Below are positions 42,610 through 52,169 of a stretch of 64,000 nucleotides of DNA, piece after piece (positions within the stretch are counted from its first letter, which is position 1; every line of letters starts with the position of its first letter). Under the pieces are notes generated by a model. The model saw only the letters and a list, made by a program, of their open reading frames with translations. It made no database searches and was not told the DNA's origin. Both the position numbers and the translations under genes were made by a program. Source of the stretch: Halopseudomonas yangmingensis (GTDB lineage Bacteria > Pseudomonadota > Gammaproteobacteria > Pseudomonadales > Pseudomonadaceae); assembly GCF_900114825.1 (NCBI RefSeq), contig NZ_FOUI01000015.1, positions 19,077 to 83,076 on the forward strand, given 5' to 3'.

Positions 42610-42676
42610 GTGTTACCTTTCGACAGGATAAGTGTTACCGATGGGGGTGTGTTCGGTAACACTTTGGCGGTAACAC
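42610..42676. promoter_or_regulatory. Upstream activator array for crcZ (probable CbrB sites)
   Basis: Four exact 8-bp half-sites: GTGTTACC at 42610-42617 and 42632-42639, and its complement GGTAACAC at 42655-42662 and 42669-42676. They lie about 100-165 bases upstream of the crcZ start, the expected range for an NtrC-type activator, and end five bases from the cbrB stop codon. Confidence 0.82.
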
Positions 42677-42681
42677 CCGGG

Positions 42682-44094
42682 TCAGTGGCTGCTGGCCTTC
42701 TTGCGTGGGATGCCCAAGCGCTGCCGGCGTTCCCAGAGGCATTTACGGCTGATGCCGAGTTTGTTCGCCAGCTCGGTTTCGGTCATGTACTCCTGGTGTT
42801 CAAGCACGAAGTGTTGGAAATAGTCTTCGAGCGACAGGTTTTCAGTTGGTTCCGGGTTGCTTGAGGTGCTGCCACGCTGCATGGTCTGCAACGCGCTGGT
42901 GGCAAGGCTGGCCCGGTCGTTATCCGGTTCGATGCCCAGGAGGTCAGTAGAAATCGCCGTGTCATCACAGAGGATAACCGCTCGCTCGATGGCGTTTTCC
43001 AGTTCCCGGACGTTGCCTGGCCAGCTGTACTGGCGGATGGAGCGCGCCGCTTCCGGGCTGAAATGCAGTCCGTGTTGCTGCATGTTGGCGGCTGCCTTGC
43101 CCAGCAGTGCTTCGGCGATCAGCATGACATCCTCACCACGCTCGCGCAGTGGCGGCAGTCCTAGCTGGATAACGTTAAGCCGGTAATACAGGTCTTCACG
43201 GAAGAGTCCCTGACGCGCCATGGTCTTGAGGTCGCGGTGGGTGGCCGCGACCAGTCGCACATCCACCTTGCTCGACTGTACCGATCCAACCCGGCGAATT
43301 TCGCCTTCCTGCAATACACGCAGCAGTCGGGCCTGGGCTTCCAGTGGCAGTTCGCCGATTTCGTCAAGAAACAATGTGCCGCCGTCAGCCGCCTCGACCA
43401 GGCCGGTTCGTCCGGCCGTGGCGCCTGTGAAGGCCCCCTTTTCATGGCCGAACAGTTCCGATTCGATCAGTGTTTCCGGAATGGCGGCGCAGTTGACCGA
43501 AATAAGGGGCGCCTTGGCGCGTCGGGACAGTTGATGCAGGGCGCGGGCTACCAGTTCCTTGCCGGTGCCTGACTCTCCCTGGATGAGTACCGTTGAATCG
43601 GTCGGAGCTACCTTGCGAATACGTTTGAACAAGGTTTGCATGGCCGGGCAGCTGCCGATGATGCCAAGCTCCTGCTGGTCGTCAGTGCCTGTGGGCTTTT
43701 CTGTCTTGCTCTGGGGAGGGGTGGGAGCTGCGCTGTGACGGCGCCGGGCTTCATCGAGGATCCGGCTGACAGCCTTGAGCATCTCTTCGTGATCGAAGGG
43801 TTTGGCAATGTAATCCACAGCACCAAGCTTCATCGAATCGACTGCCGAGCGCAGACTGGCATAGCTGGTCATGATAAGCACCGGGGTGTCCGGTGCGCGG
43901 CGAATCATTTCGGTGCCAGGCTCGCCGGGCAGGCGCAGGTCGCTGATTATCAGGTCAAAATCGTTGAGGTTGTTCTCGCTGCAGGCCTGTTGTACCGAGC
44001 CAGCCTCGCTGACACTGTACTGGTGTCTTTCCAGAAGTCGCCGCAGTGCGCTGCGGATGATGCTTTCGTCTTCAACAACCAGAATCTTTGCCAT
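42682..44094 (-). CDS. cbrB: Two-component response regulator CbrB (NtrC family)
   Basis: Sigma-54-dependent activator controlling carbon/nitrogen balance and crcZ. 470 residues: receiver domain (1-120) with Asp52 in [12 protein letters not shown]+ domain (about 150-385) with Walker A GESGTGKE, the sigma-54-contacting GAFTGA loop and the [11 protein letters not shown]alker B; and a Fis-type helix-turn-helix at the end ([24 protein letters not shown]). It is 18 bases downstream of cbrA, in one operon. Its DNA sites and target sRNA lie directly downstream. Confidence 0.97.
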   Translation of the reverse strand: MAKILVVEDESIIRSALRRLLERHQYSVSEAGSVQQACSENNLNDFDLIISDLRLPGEPGTEMIRRAPDTPVLIMTSYASLRSAVDSMKLGAVDYIAKPFDHEEMLKAVSRILDEARRRHSAAPTPPQSKTEKPTGTDDQQELGIIGSCPAMQTLFKRIRKVAPTDSTVLIQGESGTGKELVARALHQLSRRAKAPLISVNCAAIPETLIESELFGHEKGAFTGATAGRTGLVEAADGGTLFLDEIGELPLEAQARLLRVLQEGEIRRVGSVQSSKVDVRLVAATHRDLKTMARQGLFREDLYYRLNVIQLGLPPLRERGEDVMLIAEALLGKAAANMQQHGLHFSPEAARSIRQYSWPGNVRELENAIERAVILCDDTAISTDLLGIEPDNDRASLATSALQTMQRGSTSSNPEPTENLSLEDYFQHFVLEHQEYMTETELANKLGISRKCLWERRQRLGIPRKKASSH

Positions 44095-44112
44095 GCTTAC
44101 CTCGGGTGGCCG

Positions 44113-47067
44113 TCAGGCGTTCAGTCTGACCACGCTGCTGTCACTGAAGCGCGGCAGTGTCAGAGTGAAACGCGTGCCGCGCTGTTTCTGCAGATCGGCG
44201 GGGCTTTCCACGCTGATCTGTCCGTAATGTTCTTCGATGATCGAATAAACCATGGCCAGTCCGAGGCCGGTACCCTTGCCGGGTTCCTTGGTGGTGAAGA
44301 ACGGTTCGAACAGTCGATCCATGATGTGCTTGTCTATGCCGCTACCCTGATCTTCAATGTCGAACAGTACATGGTGCTCGGTTTGGCGGGTGCGCAGGGT
44401 GATGCTGTCGCCGTGCTGGCTTGCATCGCGGGCATTGCCCAGCAGGTTGATCAATACCTGTACCAGACGCTGGCTATCACCCATTACCTGATGTTCGGAT
44501 TGGCACAGGTTAACATACCTGACCTCGGGGCCGTCGCGATTGAGCGACAGCAACTGGATGGCTTCATTGCTGCAGGCGGCCAGATCAACCGCTTCGGTTG
44601 CACTGTGATGGCTGCTGCCAACATGCGCGAAGTTGACCAGTGATTGCACGATACGGGATACCCTGTGGGTCTGTTCGATGATCTGGCTGGCGGCTTCACG
44701 GATTTCCGATTGCGGGTATTCCTCGCGCAGGTTCTGTGCCAGGCAGGCGATACCGGTAATCGGGTTGCCGATTTCATGGGCTACCCCGGCAGCCAGTCGC
44801 CCGATCGAAGCAAGCCGTTCTGAGTGTACCAGTTCTTCTTCAAGCATCTGGGTGTCAGTTTGATCCTCGATCAGCAGTACCAGTCCGGCACTGAGGTTCT
44901 TGCCGGGTTCATCAATGGCAGCCTTGTGAAGGTTGAGCCATTGGGTGCGACCGTTGTGCTGCAGTTTCTGTTTGTGGGCGTGGCCTTCCTGGTCCTCCAC
45001 GAACTGCACCAGAAACTGGTTCCAGGGTGGTGGCAGGTCATCCAGCCGTGAACCTATCACGCTGTCTGCAGTGATTCCGGTCAGCGCCTGCAGGGCACGA
45101 TTCCACATAAGAATTTCGTTGTCCTTGGCCAGCGAACAAACACCCATTGGCAGATCCTGCAGGGTTTGCCGGTGGAAGCGCCGCAGGGCATCCAGTTCGG
45201 CAGCCAGGCCGGTCAGCCGTGAGTGGTAGTCCTCCAGCCGGCTCTCGATAAAATTGATGTCCTCGCTGACATAGCCTTTATGCCCGGTTTTGAACGGCAG
45301 AAAGGTTTCCATGATGTCCTGGGCTACCGCTGGCCCCATCAAGCCCGACAGATTGGCTTCGAGCTGGTCACGCAGGCGTCGTAGCGCGTAGGGGCGACGC
45401 TCGTCAAAAGGCAGGTTGAGATCGCGCAGGGCCTGTTCGACCTCCCGCTGTGCCGTTTTGTTGCCCAGCGGCTTGGCCAGTTGCTGGGCAAATTCCTGGG
45501 GTGAGCCGGCAATTGGCTCCAGACGTTGCGAGCGGCTGATGTTGTTTACCGAACAGGCGTCGGCGGCACTGCGCTCTTCGCTGCTGGTGTGGGTAAACAG
45601 GGATACCAGTACAAAAACCAGCACATTGATGCTCAGAGAGCTGATTGCAGCCAGGTGCCAGGTGTCGGCATCGAATACCAGCTGCCAGCCAGCAAGGCTG
45701 AGCGATGATAGCTGGGTAACCAGGGGCAGCAGCAGGGTAATGGTCCATATCAGCATCCCGGCAGCCAAGCCGGCGATAAATCCGCGACGATTGGCCCGTG
45801 GCCAGAAAAGCACAGCCAGCGCTCCCGGCAGGAACTGTACGGTGGCAACAAAGGAGGCTACGCCAAGATTGGCCAGATCCTGCTCGGCGCCTAGAAGCCG
45901 GTAGAAGGCCCAGGCGGCCATGATAATTGCGGCGATCAGGCTGCGCCGTGTCCATAGCAACCAGCGGTAGATGTTGTTGTCGGCACTGGGCTGGTAGAGC
46001 GGCAGTACGACATGGTTGAGGACCATGCCGGAGAGGGCCAGGGTGACCACGATGATCAGGCCGCTGGCGGCTGAGAGGCCGCCGACAAATGCCAGCAGGG
46101 AGAGCCAGTCGGCACCGGAATGTATACCTATGCCAAGCGTGAAGTATTCGGCGTTGCTGCTGACATTCAGCTCCAGCCCTGCCCACAAAATGGGAGGCAC
46201 TGCCAGACTCATGACTAACAGGAATAGCGGCAGTGCCCAGCTGGCGGTGGCCATGGCGCGCGGATTGAGGTTCTCGGTAAAGGCCATGTGGTACATCTGG
46301 GGCATGACGATGGCCGAGGCAAAGAACAGCAGCAGCAGGGTGCGCCATGGCCCTTCCTGCAGCGGCGTGTGCAGGCTGCGCAAGGCCTCTTGGTTGCTTC
46401 CCAGCCAGCGTTGCAGGTCGGCTGGGCCGTCGAACACGCCATAGACGGCGTACAGTCCGATGGCGCCAATGGCAATCAGCTTGACCAGCGACTCAAAGGC
46501 GATCGCCAGTACCAGGCCTTCGTGTTTTTCACGGGTCGAGATATGCCGTGCGCCAAACAGGATGGCAAACAGGATGATTAGCAGGCAGAAGCCCAGAGCT
46601 ACCGAGTCCTGGGCGGGGTTGTTGGTCAGGAGCATGACCGAGTCCGCTACAGCCTGTACCTGGAGCGCCAGCAGGGGCAGCACACCGATACACATGAACA
46701 GGGTAGTGAGGGTTCCGGCCCAGGCGCTGCGAAAGCGGAAGGTGAACAGGTCTGCCAACGACGAGAGTTGATAGGTTCGGGTTATGCGCAGAATCGGGCT
46801 GAGCAATACCGGTGCCAGCAAAAAGGCACCACAGAGACCGAGGTAGGAGGCCAGAAAGCCATAACCGTACTGGTGCGCCAGGCCAACCGAGCCATAGAAA
46901 GTCCAGGCGCTTGCATATACGCCAAGCGACAGGGTGTAGATCAGCGGGTGCTGCAGCAAGCCGGCCGGCATATGCCGGCGTTCGCCAAGCCAGGCCACGC
47001 CGAACAGCAGCAGCAGGTAAATAACGCTGATCAGCAGTAGCAGGCTGAGGTCAAAGCTCGTCGGCAT
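44113..47067 (-). CDS. cbrA: Sensor kinase CbrA with an SLC5/sodium-solute-symporter domain
   Basis: Histidine kinase partner of CbrB. 984 residues: an N-terminal transporter-like domain of about 13 helices (to about residue 510), a linker with STAC-like features, a PAS domain (about 625-735), the HisKA domain with His764 in AAGVAHEIGNPITG, and the ATPase domain with DQGSGID and GKGTGLGLAM. In relatives the transporter part takes up histidine but is not strictly needed for signalling. Its start overlaps the small membrane-protein gene upstream by 17 bases. Confidence 0.97.
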   Translation of the reverse strand: MPTSFDLSLLLLISVIYLLLLFGVAWLGERRHMPAGLLQHPLIYTLSLGVYASAWTFYGSVGLAHQYGYGFLASYLGLCGAFLLAPVLLSPILRITRTYQLSSLADLFTFRFRSAWAGTLTTLFMCIGVLPLLALQVQAVADSVMLLTNNPAQDSVALGFCLLIILFAILFGARHISTREKHEGLVLAIAFESLVKLIAIGAIGLYAVYGVFDGPADLQRWLGSNQEALRSLHTPLQEGPWRTLLLLFFASAIVMPQMYHMAFTENLNPRAMATASWALPLFLLVMSLAVPPILWAGLELNVSSNAEYFTLGIGIHSGADWLSLLAFVGGLSAASGLIIVVTLALSGMVLNHVVLPLYQPSADNNIYRWLLWTRRSLIAAIIMAAWAFYRLLGAEQDLANLGVASFVATVQFLPGALAVLFWPRANRRGFIAGLAAGMLIWTITLLLPLVTQLSSLSLAGWQLVFDADTWHLAAISSLSINVLVFVLVSLFTHTSSEERSAADACSVNNISRSQRLEPIAGSPQEFAQQLAKPLGNKTAQREVEQALRDLNLPFDERRPYALRRLRDQLEANLSGLMGPAVAQDIMETFLPFKTGHKGYVSEDINFIESRLEDYHSRLTGLAAELDALRRFHRQTLQDLPMGVCSLAKDNEILMWNRALQALTGITADSVIGSRLDDLPPPWNQFLVQFVEDQEGHAHKQKLQHNGRTQWLNLHKAAIDEPGKNLSAGLVLLIEDQTDTQMLEEELVHSERLASIGRLAAGVAHEIGNPITGIACLAQNLREEYPQSEIREAASQIIEQTHRVSRIVQSLVNFAHVGSSHHSATEAVDLAACSNEAIQLLSLNRDGPEVRYVNLCQSEHQVMGDSQRLVQVLINLLGNARDASQHGDSITLRTRQTEHHVLFDIEDQGSGIDKHIMDRLFEPFFTTKEPGKGTGLGLAMVYSIIEEHYGQISVESPADLQKQRGTRFTLTLPRFSDSSVVRLNA

Positions 47068-47269
47068 CTTTAGGGCTCTGCAGCAGGATGCCGGCGATGA
47101 TCAGAATCAACCAAAGCTGATAAGGCCTGTACCAGGCACCCTGTGGATCTATCCACCAATCCATGATGGCGGGAGAGAACAGATAGATGCCAATGACCAG
47201 CAGCAGCACCAGACGGTAGATGTACATGCGGGATCGGAGACGCCTATGCCGGGTAAGTGTATTTTGCAT
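47051..47269 (-). CDS. Small membrane protein upstream of cbrA
   Basis: 72 residues if started at ATG 47267-47269 (MQNTLTRHRRLRSRMYIYR); a TTG further upstream is possible. A basic N-terminus is followed by two hydrophobic helices (about 15-34 and 51-66) separated by MDWWIDPQGAWYRPYQ. The protein overlaps the cbrA start by 17 bases, so it is cotranscribed and perhaps translationally coupled with the kinase. The function is unknown; a role in CbrA assembly is only a guess from position. I recall a similar small gene at this place in P. aeruginosa. Confidence 0.8.
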   Translation of the reverse strand: MQNTLTRHRRLRSRMYIYRLVLLLVIGIYLFSPAIMDWWIDPQGAWYRPYQLWLILIIAGILLQSPKDADEL

Positions 47270-47320
47270 GGTAATGACCCGCGCACGCCTTGCCAAGGCA
47301 AAGGCGCAGAGGGTCTGTGC

Positions 47321-48223
47321 TCAGGCGAGGTGTGTGGGCAGTATGTCGGCAGGCAGTTGTGTGCAAGCCGGCAGGCGGTGCGGGTTCCAGTGTCTGACAG
47401 CCCACTCCAGAAGCTCACTGACCGGTGTCCCTTGGGCCTCGGCTGGAGGTGCTTGCTGCAGGACTTGCAGGGCGAGAAACAGTGTCTGGGCTGCGCCCTT
47501 GTCACTCAGTGGCGGCGAGCCCAGCCGCTTGCTCAGCTTGTTGCCGTCTGAGCGCATGGCTAGCGGTATATGCAGGTAGTGTGGCGGCCTGGCATCAAGC
47601 TTTTGGTACAACCATAGCTGGCGGGGGGTTGAGTCGAGCAGGTCGGCGCCGCGTACCACCTGGTTGATCTGTTGTTGGATGTCGTCGGCAACAACGGCCA
47701 ACTGGTAGGCGATAATTCCGTCGCGGCGACGGATCACGAAATCGCCCACGTCCGCCTCGAGGTGCTGGCTGAAAGGTCCTTGCAGCCGGTCGGTAAAGCC
47801 GGTTTCGGCGTTGTCGACGCGCAACCTGACAGCGCGATCAGCGGTGTTGCCGAGCTTGCGGTCACGGCAGTGACCGTCATAGATGCCATTTGTTGTCGAT
47901 AGCTGGCTACGACTGCAGTCGCAGACAAAGGCCAGTCCGCAATCGAGCAGTCCTTGAAGTATCCCTTGATAGTGTGGCAAATGCTGGCTTTGCCAGCGAA
48001 TATCCCCGTCCCAATACAGGTTGTAGTGCTCCAGGGTGCGCAGGATGCTGTCGGCCGCGCCGGGCTGAACTCGGGGCTGGTCAAGGTCTTCCATGCGCAG
48101 CATCCAGGTGCCTCCTTGCTGGCGGGCATCCAGAAAACTGGCCAGGGCTGCCAGCAGGGAACCGAAATGCAATGGGCCGCTGGGGGTGGGGGCGAAGCGG
48201 CCGCGATAGGGGGTGTCAGACAT
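47321..48223 (-). CDS. gluQ: Glutamyl-Q tRNA(Asp) synthetase
   Basis: Attaches glutamate to the queuosine base in the anticodon of tRNA-Asp. 300 residues; resembles the catalytic half of glutamyl-tRNA synthetase and lacks an anticodon-binding domain. The HIGH-like motif is PTPSGPLHFGS (12-22), the KMSKS-like motif NKLSKRLGSPPL, and the zinc-binding cluster includes CDCSRSQL and YDGHCRDRKLG. It is next to dksA, the usual neighbour. Confidence 0.96.
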   Translation of the reverse strand: MSDTPYRGRFAPTPSGPLHFGSLLAALASFLDARQQGGTWMLRMEDLDQPRVQPGAADSILRTLEHYNLYWDGDIRWQSQHLPHYQGILQGLLDCGLAFVCDCSRSQLSTTNGIYDGHCRDRKLGNTADRAVRLRVDNAETGFTDRLQGPFSQHLEADVGDFVIRRRDGIIAYQLAVVADDIQQQINQVVRGADLLDSTPRQLWLYQKLDARPPHYLHIPLAMRSDGNKLSKRLGSPPLSDKGAAQTLFLALQVLQQAPPAEAQGTPVSELLEWAVRHWNPHRLPACTQLPADILPTHLA

Positions 48224-48268
48224 GGCGGGGAGGGAGCCGGCCGCCAGGTGGCGGCCGGGCGCGACCGG

Positions 48269-48709
48269 TTAGTTGCCGGTCTGCTTTTCCTTGATTTCCG
48301 CCAGTGTCTTGCAGTCAATGCAGAGGGTGGCGGTCGGGCGGGCTTCGAGACGGCGGATGCCGATTTCAACGCCGCAGGAGTCGCAGTAGCCGTAATCATC
48401 CTCTTCGATCCGTTGCAGGGTCTGATCAATCTTCTTGATCAGCTTGCGTTCGCGATCGCGGGCACGAAGCTCCAGACTGAACTCCTCTTCCTGGCTGGCA
48501 CGGTCAGCCGGATCGGGGAAGTTGGCCGCTTCGTCCTGCATATGGTGGACTGTGCGGTCGACTTCTTCCATCAACTCCTGCCTCCAGGTGTTCAGGATGC
48601 CGGCGAAGTGGGCGCGCTGGTTTTCATTCATGTATTCCTCGCCCTTCTTTTCCTTGTAGGGCACGAAACCGCGGATCAACATCGAACTTTTTTTGCTTTT
48701 GCTGGGCAT
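48269..48709 (-). CDS. dksA: RNA polymerase-binding transcription factor DksA
   Basis: Works with ppGpp to shut down rRNA promoters and activate amino-acid genes. ATG 48707-48709 gives 146 residues. The coiled-coil tip [12 protein letters not shown] is at about 66-77; the zinc finger cysteines are 109, 112, 130 and 133 (CDSC ... CIDC), so this is the zinc-containing form. The N-terminus is shorter and differs from the P. aeruginosa protein I recall. The GC-rich discriminators of the rrn promoters at the end of this window are the kind of target it acts on. The 268-base gap to the next gene, which is divergent, holds no gene I can support. Confidence 0.97.
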   Translation of the reverse strand: MPSKSKKSSMLIRGFVPYKEKKGEEYMNENQRAHFAGILNTWRQELMEEVDRTVHHMQDEAANFPDPADRASQEEEFSLELRARDRERKLIKKIDQTLQRIEEDDYGYCDSCGVEIGIRRLEARPTATLCIDCKTLAEIKEKQTGN

Positions 48710-48977
48710 GAGAACCGCCTCACTATTGGTCAGCGCATCGCCTGCAGGCACTTGTCCGTACAGGTCGCGTTGCCGCGATTGCGCTTGCTTGAGCTCTATC
48801 ATCCTGTTCTGCCGGGGGTGTTTACGGTCCGGCAGGGCTGCGGCCTTCGGCTGCAAGGCGGCAAAGCTACCAGAAGCTTGCAGGCAGCGCTACTGTTTGC
48901 CGCCCTATGGTAAGGCCGCTTTGCCACCGGACTGGTCGACGCAGGTATCATTGGCCCTTTTCTCCGAGAGAATAGCG

Positions 48978-50150
48978 ATGCGCAGTCGTTGGGCAGAAAG
49001 AATCGAGGATATCCAGCCGTTCCATGTAATGGCGGTGCTGGCCAGAGCCAGAGAGCTTGAGGCCGTCGGCGAGGATGTTATCCACATGGAAATTGGCGAG
49101 CCGGATTTTGCCACACCAATCCCCATCATCCAGGCTGGGCAACGGGCACTGGCGGATGGCTGTACCGGATATACGCCAGCACTCGGCTTGTTCGAGTTGC
49201 GTGAAGCGATTGCCGGCCTTTACCGCCAGCGACATGGGCTGGATATTGACCCGCGTCGGGTGATAGTGACGCCCGGTGGTTCTGCGGCGCTGCTGCTGGT
49301 GAGTGCCTTGTTGGTAAATCCCGGGCAGCAGGTTGTTATGGCGGACCCGTCATACCCCTGTAATCGCAACTTCCTGCGTCTGGTCGAAGGGCGTGCACTG
49401 ATGCTTCCAACCTCGGCAGAGAACGGCTGGCAACTGACGCCAGAGCAGCTGCAGCGGCATTGGAATGCGGATTGCCGGGCGGTGCTGGCAGCATCGCCAG
49501 CCAATCCGACAGGCACCCTGATGGGGCGGGAGCAGCTGGCAGGATTGGCGTCAACTGTCAGTCGGCTCGGCGGCGAGTTGATCGTTGACGAGATCTATCA
49601 CGGGCTGACCTACGGCTGTGACGCGGTGTCTGCCCTTGAGGTAAATGACGACATCTTTGTACTTAACAGTTTCTCCAAATACTTCGGAATGACCGGCTGG
49701 CGACTGGGCTGGCTGATTGCCCCGGAAGCGGCCGTGGCGGAACTGGAAAAACTGGCGCAGAACCTCTATATCTGTGCACCGCACATGGCGCAGCGGGCAG
49801 CGCTGGCCGCCTTTACCGAGCAAACACGGGAAATATGCGAGGCACGTCGGGAGGCTTTTCGGCAGCGCCGCGACTTCCTGCTGCCAGCCTTGCGCGAGCT
49901 GGGGATGCATATTCCCCATGTGCCGGAAGGTGCCTTTTATCTGTACGCAGACAGTTCAGGCGTAGCTGACGACAGTGCGGCTCTGTGTCGACACCTGATT
50001 GAAACCCGGCATCTGGCGATTACCCCCGGGCTGGATTTTGGTGAGCATCGCACTCGTCAGCATTTGCGCTTTGCCTACACCACGGGAATTGACAGGCTCG
50101 AGCAGGCGGTCGAGCGCTTGCGACTGGGGTTGCAACAATACGCATGCTGA
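48978..50150 (+). CDS. Class I/II PLP-dependent aminotransferase
   Basis: 390 residues. The PLP lysine lies in NSFSKYFGMTGWRLGW and the phosphate-binding arginine in the GWRLGW region; ANPTG and the DEIYHGLTY motif hold the cofactor ring. The length and motifs fit the aspartate aminotransferase fold, but the substrate is not determined. ATG 48978 gives the family start MRSRWAERIEDIQPFHVMAVLARA. It overlaps sfsA by seven bases. Confidence 0.94.
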   Translation: MRSRWAERIEDIQPFHVMAVLARARELEAVGEDVIHMEIGEPDFATPIPIIQAGQRALADGCTGYTPALGLFELREAIAGLYRQRHGLDIDPRRVIVTPGGSAALLLVSALLVNPGQQVVMADPSYPCNRNFLRLVEGRALMLPTSAENGWQLTPEQLQRHWNADCRAVLAASPANPTGTLMGREQLAGLASTVSRLGGELIVDEIYHGLTYGCDAVSALEVNDDIFVLNSFSKYFGMTGWRLGWLIAPEAAVAELEKLAQNLYICAPHMAQRAALAAFTEQTREICEARREAFRQRRDFLLPALRELGMHIPHVPEGAFYLYADSSGVADDSAALCRHLIETRHLAITPGLDFGEHRTRQHLRFAYTTGIDRLEQAVERLRLGLQQYAC

Positions 50151-50854
50151 TTCCTTTCGATGCACCGCTTCAGCACGGGGTTCTGTTGCGCCGTTACAAG
50201 CGTTTTTTTGCTGATGTGCAACTGGACGACGGCCGTGAGTTGACACTGCATTGCCCGAATACCGGATCAATGCTGGGATGCGCCGAGCCAGGCAGCCAGG
50301 TGTGGGTAAGTGTGCAGCCCCGGCCGGGCCGTAAACTGCCAGGTACCTGGGAGCTGGTTGAGTGCGCGGAGGGTGGCTGGGCCTGCATTCACAGTGCACG
50401 AGCCAATCGGGTGGTGGAGCAAGCGCTGCAGGCAGGGCTGATCGAGCCGCTGGCCGGGTTTTCCGGTATTCGTCGGGAGGTGCGCCTTGAAGACAGCGAC
50501 AGCCGTTTTGATTTTCTCCTTGACGGGGCTGACGGAGAGTGTGTGGTTGAGGTGAAAAGCGTCACCCTGGCGCTCTCAGCTGGCGTTGGCGGCTTTCCCG
50601 ATACCGTCAGTTTGCGTGGCCAAAAGCACTTGCGTGAGCTGATGCGCCAGCGTTCGCTCGGACGTCGTGCCTGCTTGCTGTTTTGTGTCATGCGCAGCGG
50701 TATCAGCGAGGTCCGTCCGGCTGAAGGGCTTGATCCGCATTACGCGCGGTTGTTGCGCGAGTCTGACAAGACCGGTGTCGAGCTTCTTGCGCTGGCGCTC
50801 AACCCTGAGCCGGACGGATTGCGACTGGCCGGTTTGTTGCCAGTGATCGCCTGA
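50144..50854 (+). CDS. sfsA: SfsA family DNA-binding/nuclease-like protein
   Basis: 236 residues, homologous to E. coli sugar fermentation stimulation protein A, whose true role is unclear. The N-terminal OB-like part has RRYKRFFADVQLDDG and HCPNTGSMLGC; the C-terminal part has the PD-(D/E)xK-like VEVKSVTL and FPDTVSLRGQKHLREL. The ATG overlaps the aminotransferase stop. Convergent with the Rieske gene. Confidence 0.94.
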   Translation: MLIPFDAPLQHGVLLRRYKRFFADVQLDDGRELTLHCPNTGSMLGCAEPGSQVWVSVQPRPGRKLPGTWELVECAEGGWACIHSARANRVVEQALQAGLIEPLAGFSGIRREVRLEDSDSRFDFLLDGADGECVVEVKSVTLALSAGVGGFPDTVSLRGQKHLRELMRQRSLGRRACLLFCVMRSGISEVRPAEGLDPHYARLLRESDKTGVELLALALNPEPDGLRLAGLLPVIA

Positions 50855-50862
50855 CAGACGAC

Positions 50863-51204
50863 TTAGTTTCGCCGCCACCACAGGGCATTGTCATGCACCT
50901 CATGGTGCAGAGACTGAAGCGACTGACCGCTGCAGGGGCCGGCAATACACTCACCACTTTCAGGCAAAAACAGAGCGCCGTGGGTGGCACACTGGATCAA
51001 TTGGCCAGAGCTGTCGAGAAAGCTGTCGGGCTGCCACTCCAGCGGAATGCCCCTGTGCGGACAACGGTTCAGATACAGGCGGACTTGCCCTTGGTGGCAC
51101 ACGGCAAAGAGTTTTATGCCGTCAATGTCAAATCCCCGGCTACCCGGGTCTGGTAGTTCGTCCAGACTGCACAGGCGCAGGCTGTCGGCGGGCTGAGTGC
51201 TCAT
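50863..51204 (-). CDS. Small Rieske [2Fe-2S] protein
   Basis: 113-residue single-domain Rieske protein. The cluster ligands are Cys48 and His50 (RCPHRG) and Cys72 and His75 (CATHGALF). Such stand-alone ferredoxins deliver electrons to oxygenases or reductases, but no such partner lies nearby. It lacks a signal peptide, so it is cytoplasmic. Its start is divergent from the ChaN-like gene, 93 bases away. Confidence 0.93.
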   Translation of the reverse strand: MSTQPADSLRLCSLDELPDPGSRGFDIDGIKLFAVCHQGQVRLYLNRCPHRGIPLEWQPDSFLDSSGQLIQCATHGALFLPESGECIAGPCSGQSLQSLHHEVHDNALWWRRN

Positions 51205-51297
51205 GTAGAGTCTCCAATGGTCCTGTTTGAGTCAGTCTGCGGGTCTTTGGCCGGTCTAACGGGTCACCGGTGTGATCGTACAATACGGAGAAGAGCG

Positions 51298-52164
51298 ATG
51301 CGTCCCTTACTGCTAATGGCTTGCCTGCTGGCTGGCTTTCAGTGTCTGGCCCAGCCCTTGCCAGCATGGCAGGGCAGCGAGGGTTTGCAGCATTCGAGGT
51401 TGGGGCAGGCACTTGATATCTCAAATGGCCAGTGGCTGGATGCACAGGCGCTGGTGCGGCGTGTGGCCGAGGCAGACAGGCTGTTGGTCGGTGAGCGGCA
51501 TGATAACCCTGACCATCAGGCGTTGCAGTTTTGGTTGCTGCAGGCCTTGCATGAGCGGCGCATGCAGCAGGCGCTGTTGCTCGAAATGCTGACGCCAGCC
51601 CAGCAACCAGCGCTGCGGCAGCTGGACGCCAGTGCGGCGCAGCGCACTGATCTGGACGAGCTGCTTGACTGGAGTCCGGGGTGGAACTGGCAGGCCTATG
51701 CGCCCTTATTGCGCTGGGGGTTGCAGCAGGGGGTTGGCTTGTATCCAGCGAACATTGACAGGGCGCTGATTGGCCAGCTTTACCGTGAACCGCCGCCATT
51801 GCTGCCAGTGTATGCCGATGAGGCACTGGATGGCTTGCGCGCTACTATTGCCGCTTCGCATTGCCGCGAATTGCCGCCAAAACAAGTCGAAGCGATGCTG
51901 GCAATTCAGCAAGCGCGAGACCAGGCCATGGCTGCTGCTCTGTTGACTGCGCCGGTGCCTGCCATGCTGGTTGCCGGAAGTTTTCATGTTCGGCACGACC
52001 TGGGCGTGCCCTTGTATTGGCCGGAGGATCAACCGCGCCCACTGGTCATCGTATTGCTTGAGGCCGGAGAAGCCTTGCCGAACAGCTTCCCGGCGGATTT
52101 TGTCTGGATCACGCCAGCACAACCTGAGCAGGATTATTGTGCGGGTATGGCCGAGGCGGATTGA
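51298..52164 (+). CDS. ChaN/PhuW-like haem-regulated lipoprotein family protein
   Basis: 288 residues with a signal-like N-terminus (MRPLLLMACLLAGFQCLAQP). The DUF399/ChaN domain is recognisable from LLVGERHDNPDHQALQFWLL, LLLEMLTPAQQ and MLVAGSFHVRHDLGVPLYW. Family members bind haem and are linked to haem uptake; in P. aeruginosa the related phuW ends the phu operon next to the prrF genes. Here the phu transport genes are absent from the window, yet the prrF-cbpA neighbourhood is kept. Whether it is lipidated at Cys10 or Cys16 is uncertain. Confidence 0.88.
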   Translation: MRPLLLMACLLAGFQCLAQPLPAWQGSEGLQHSRLGQALDISNGQWLDAQALVRRVAEADRLLVGERHDNPDHQALQFWLLQALHERRMQQALLLEMLTPAQQPALRQLDASAAQRTDLDELLDWSPGWNWQAYAPLLRWGLQQGVGLYPANIDRALIGQLYREPPPLLPVYADEALDGLRATIAASHCRELPPKQVEAMLAIQQARDQAMAAALLTAPVPAMLVAGSFHVRHDLGVPLYWPEDQPRPLVIVLLEAGEALPNSFPADFVWITPAQPEQDYCAGMAEAD

Positions 52165-52169
52165 GAACC

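Noticed and set aside
41955..42864. Several overlapping frames in the cbrB-pcnB gap
   Set aside because: They run across crcZ, its promoter and the end of cbrB, have hydrophobic/Cys-rich noise composition and no initiation site. The sRNA explains the region.
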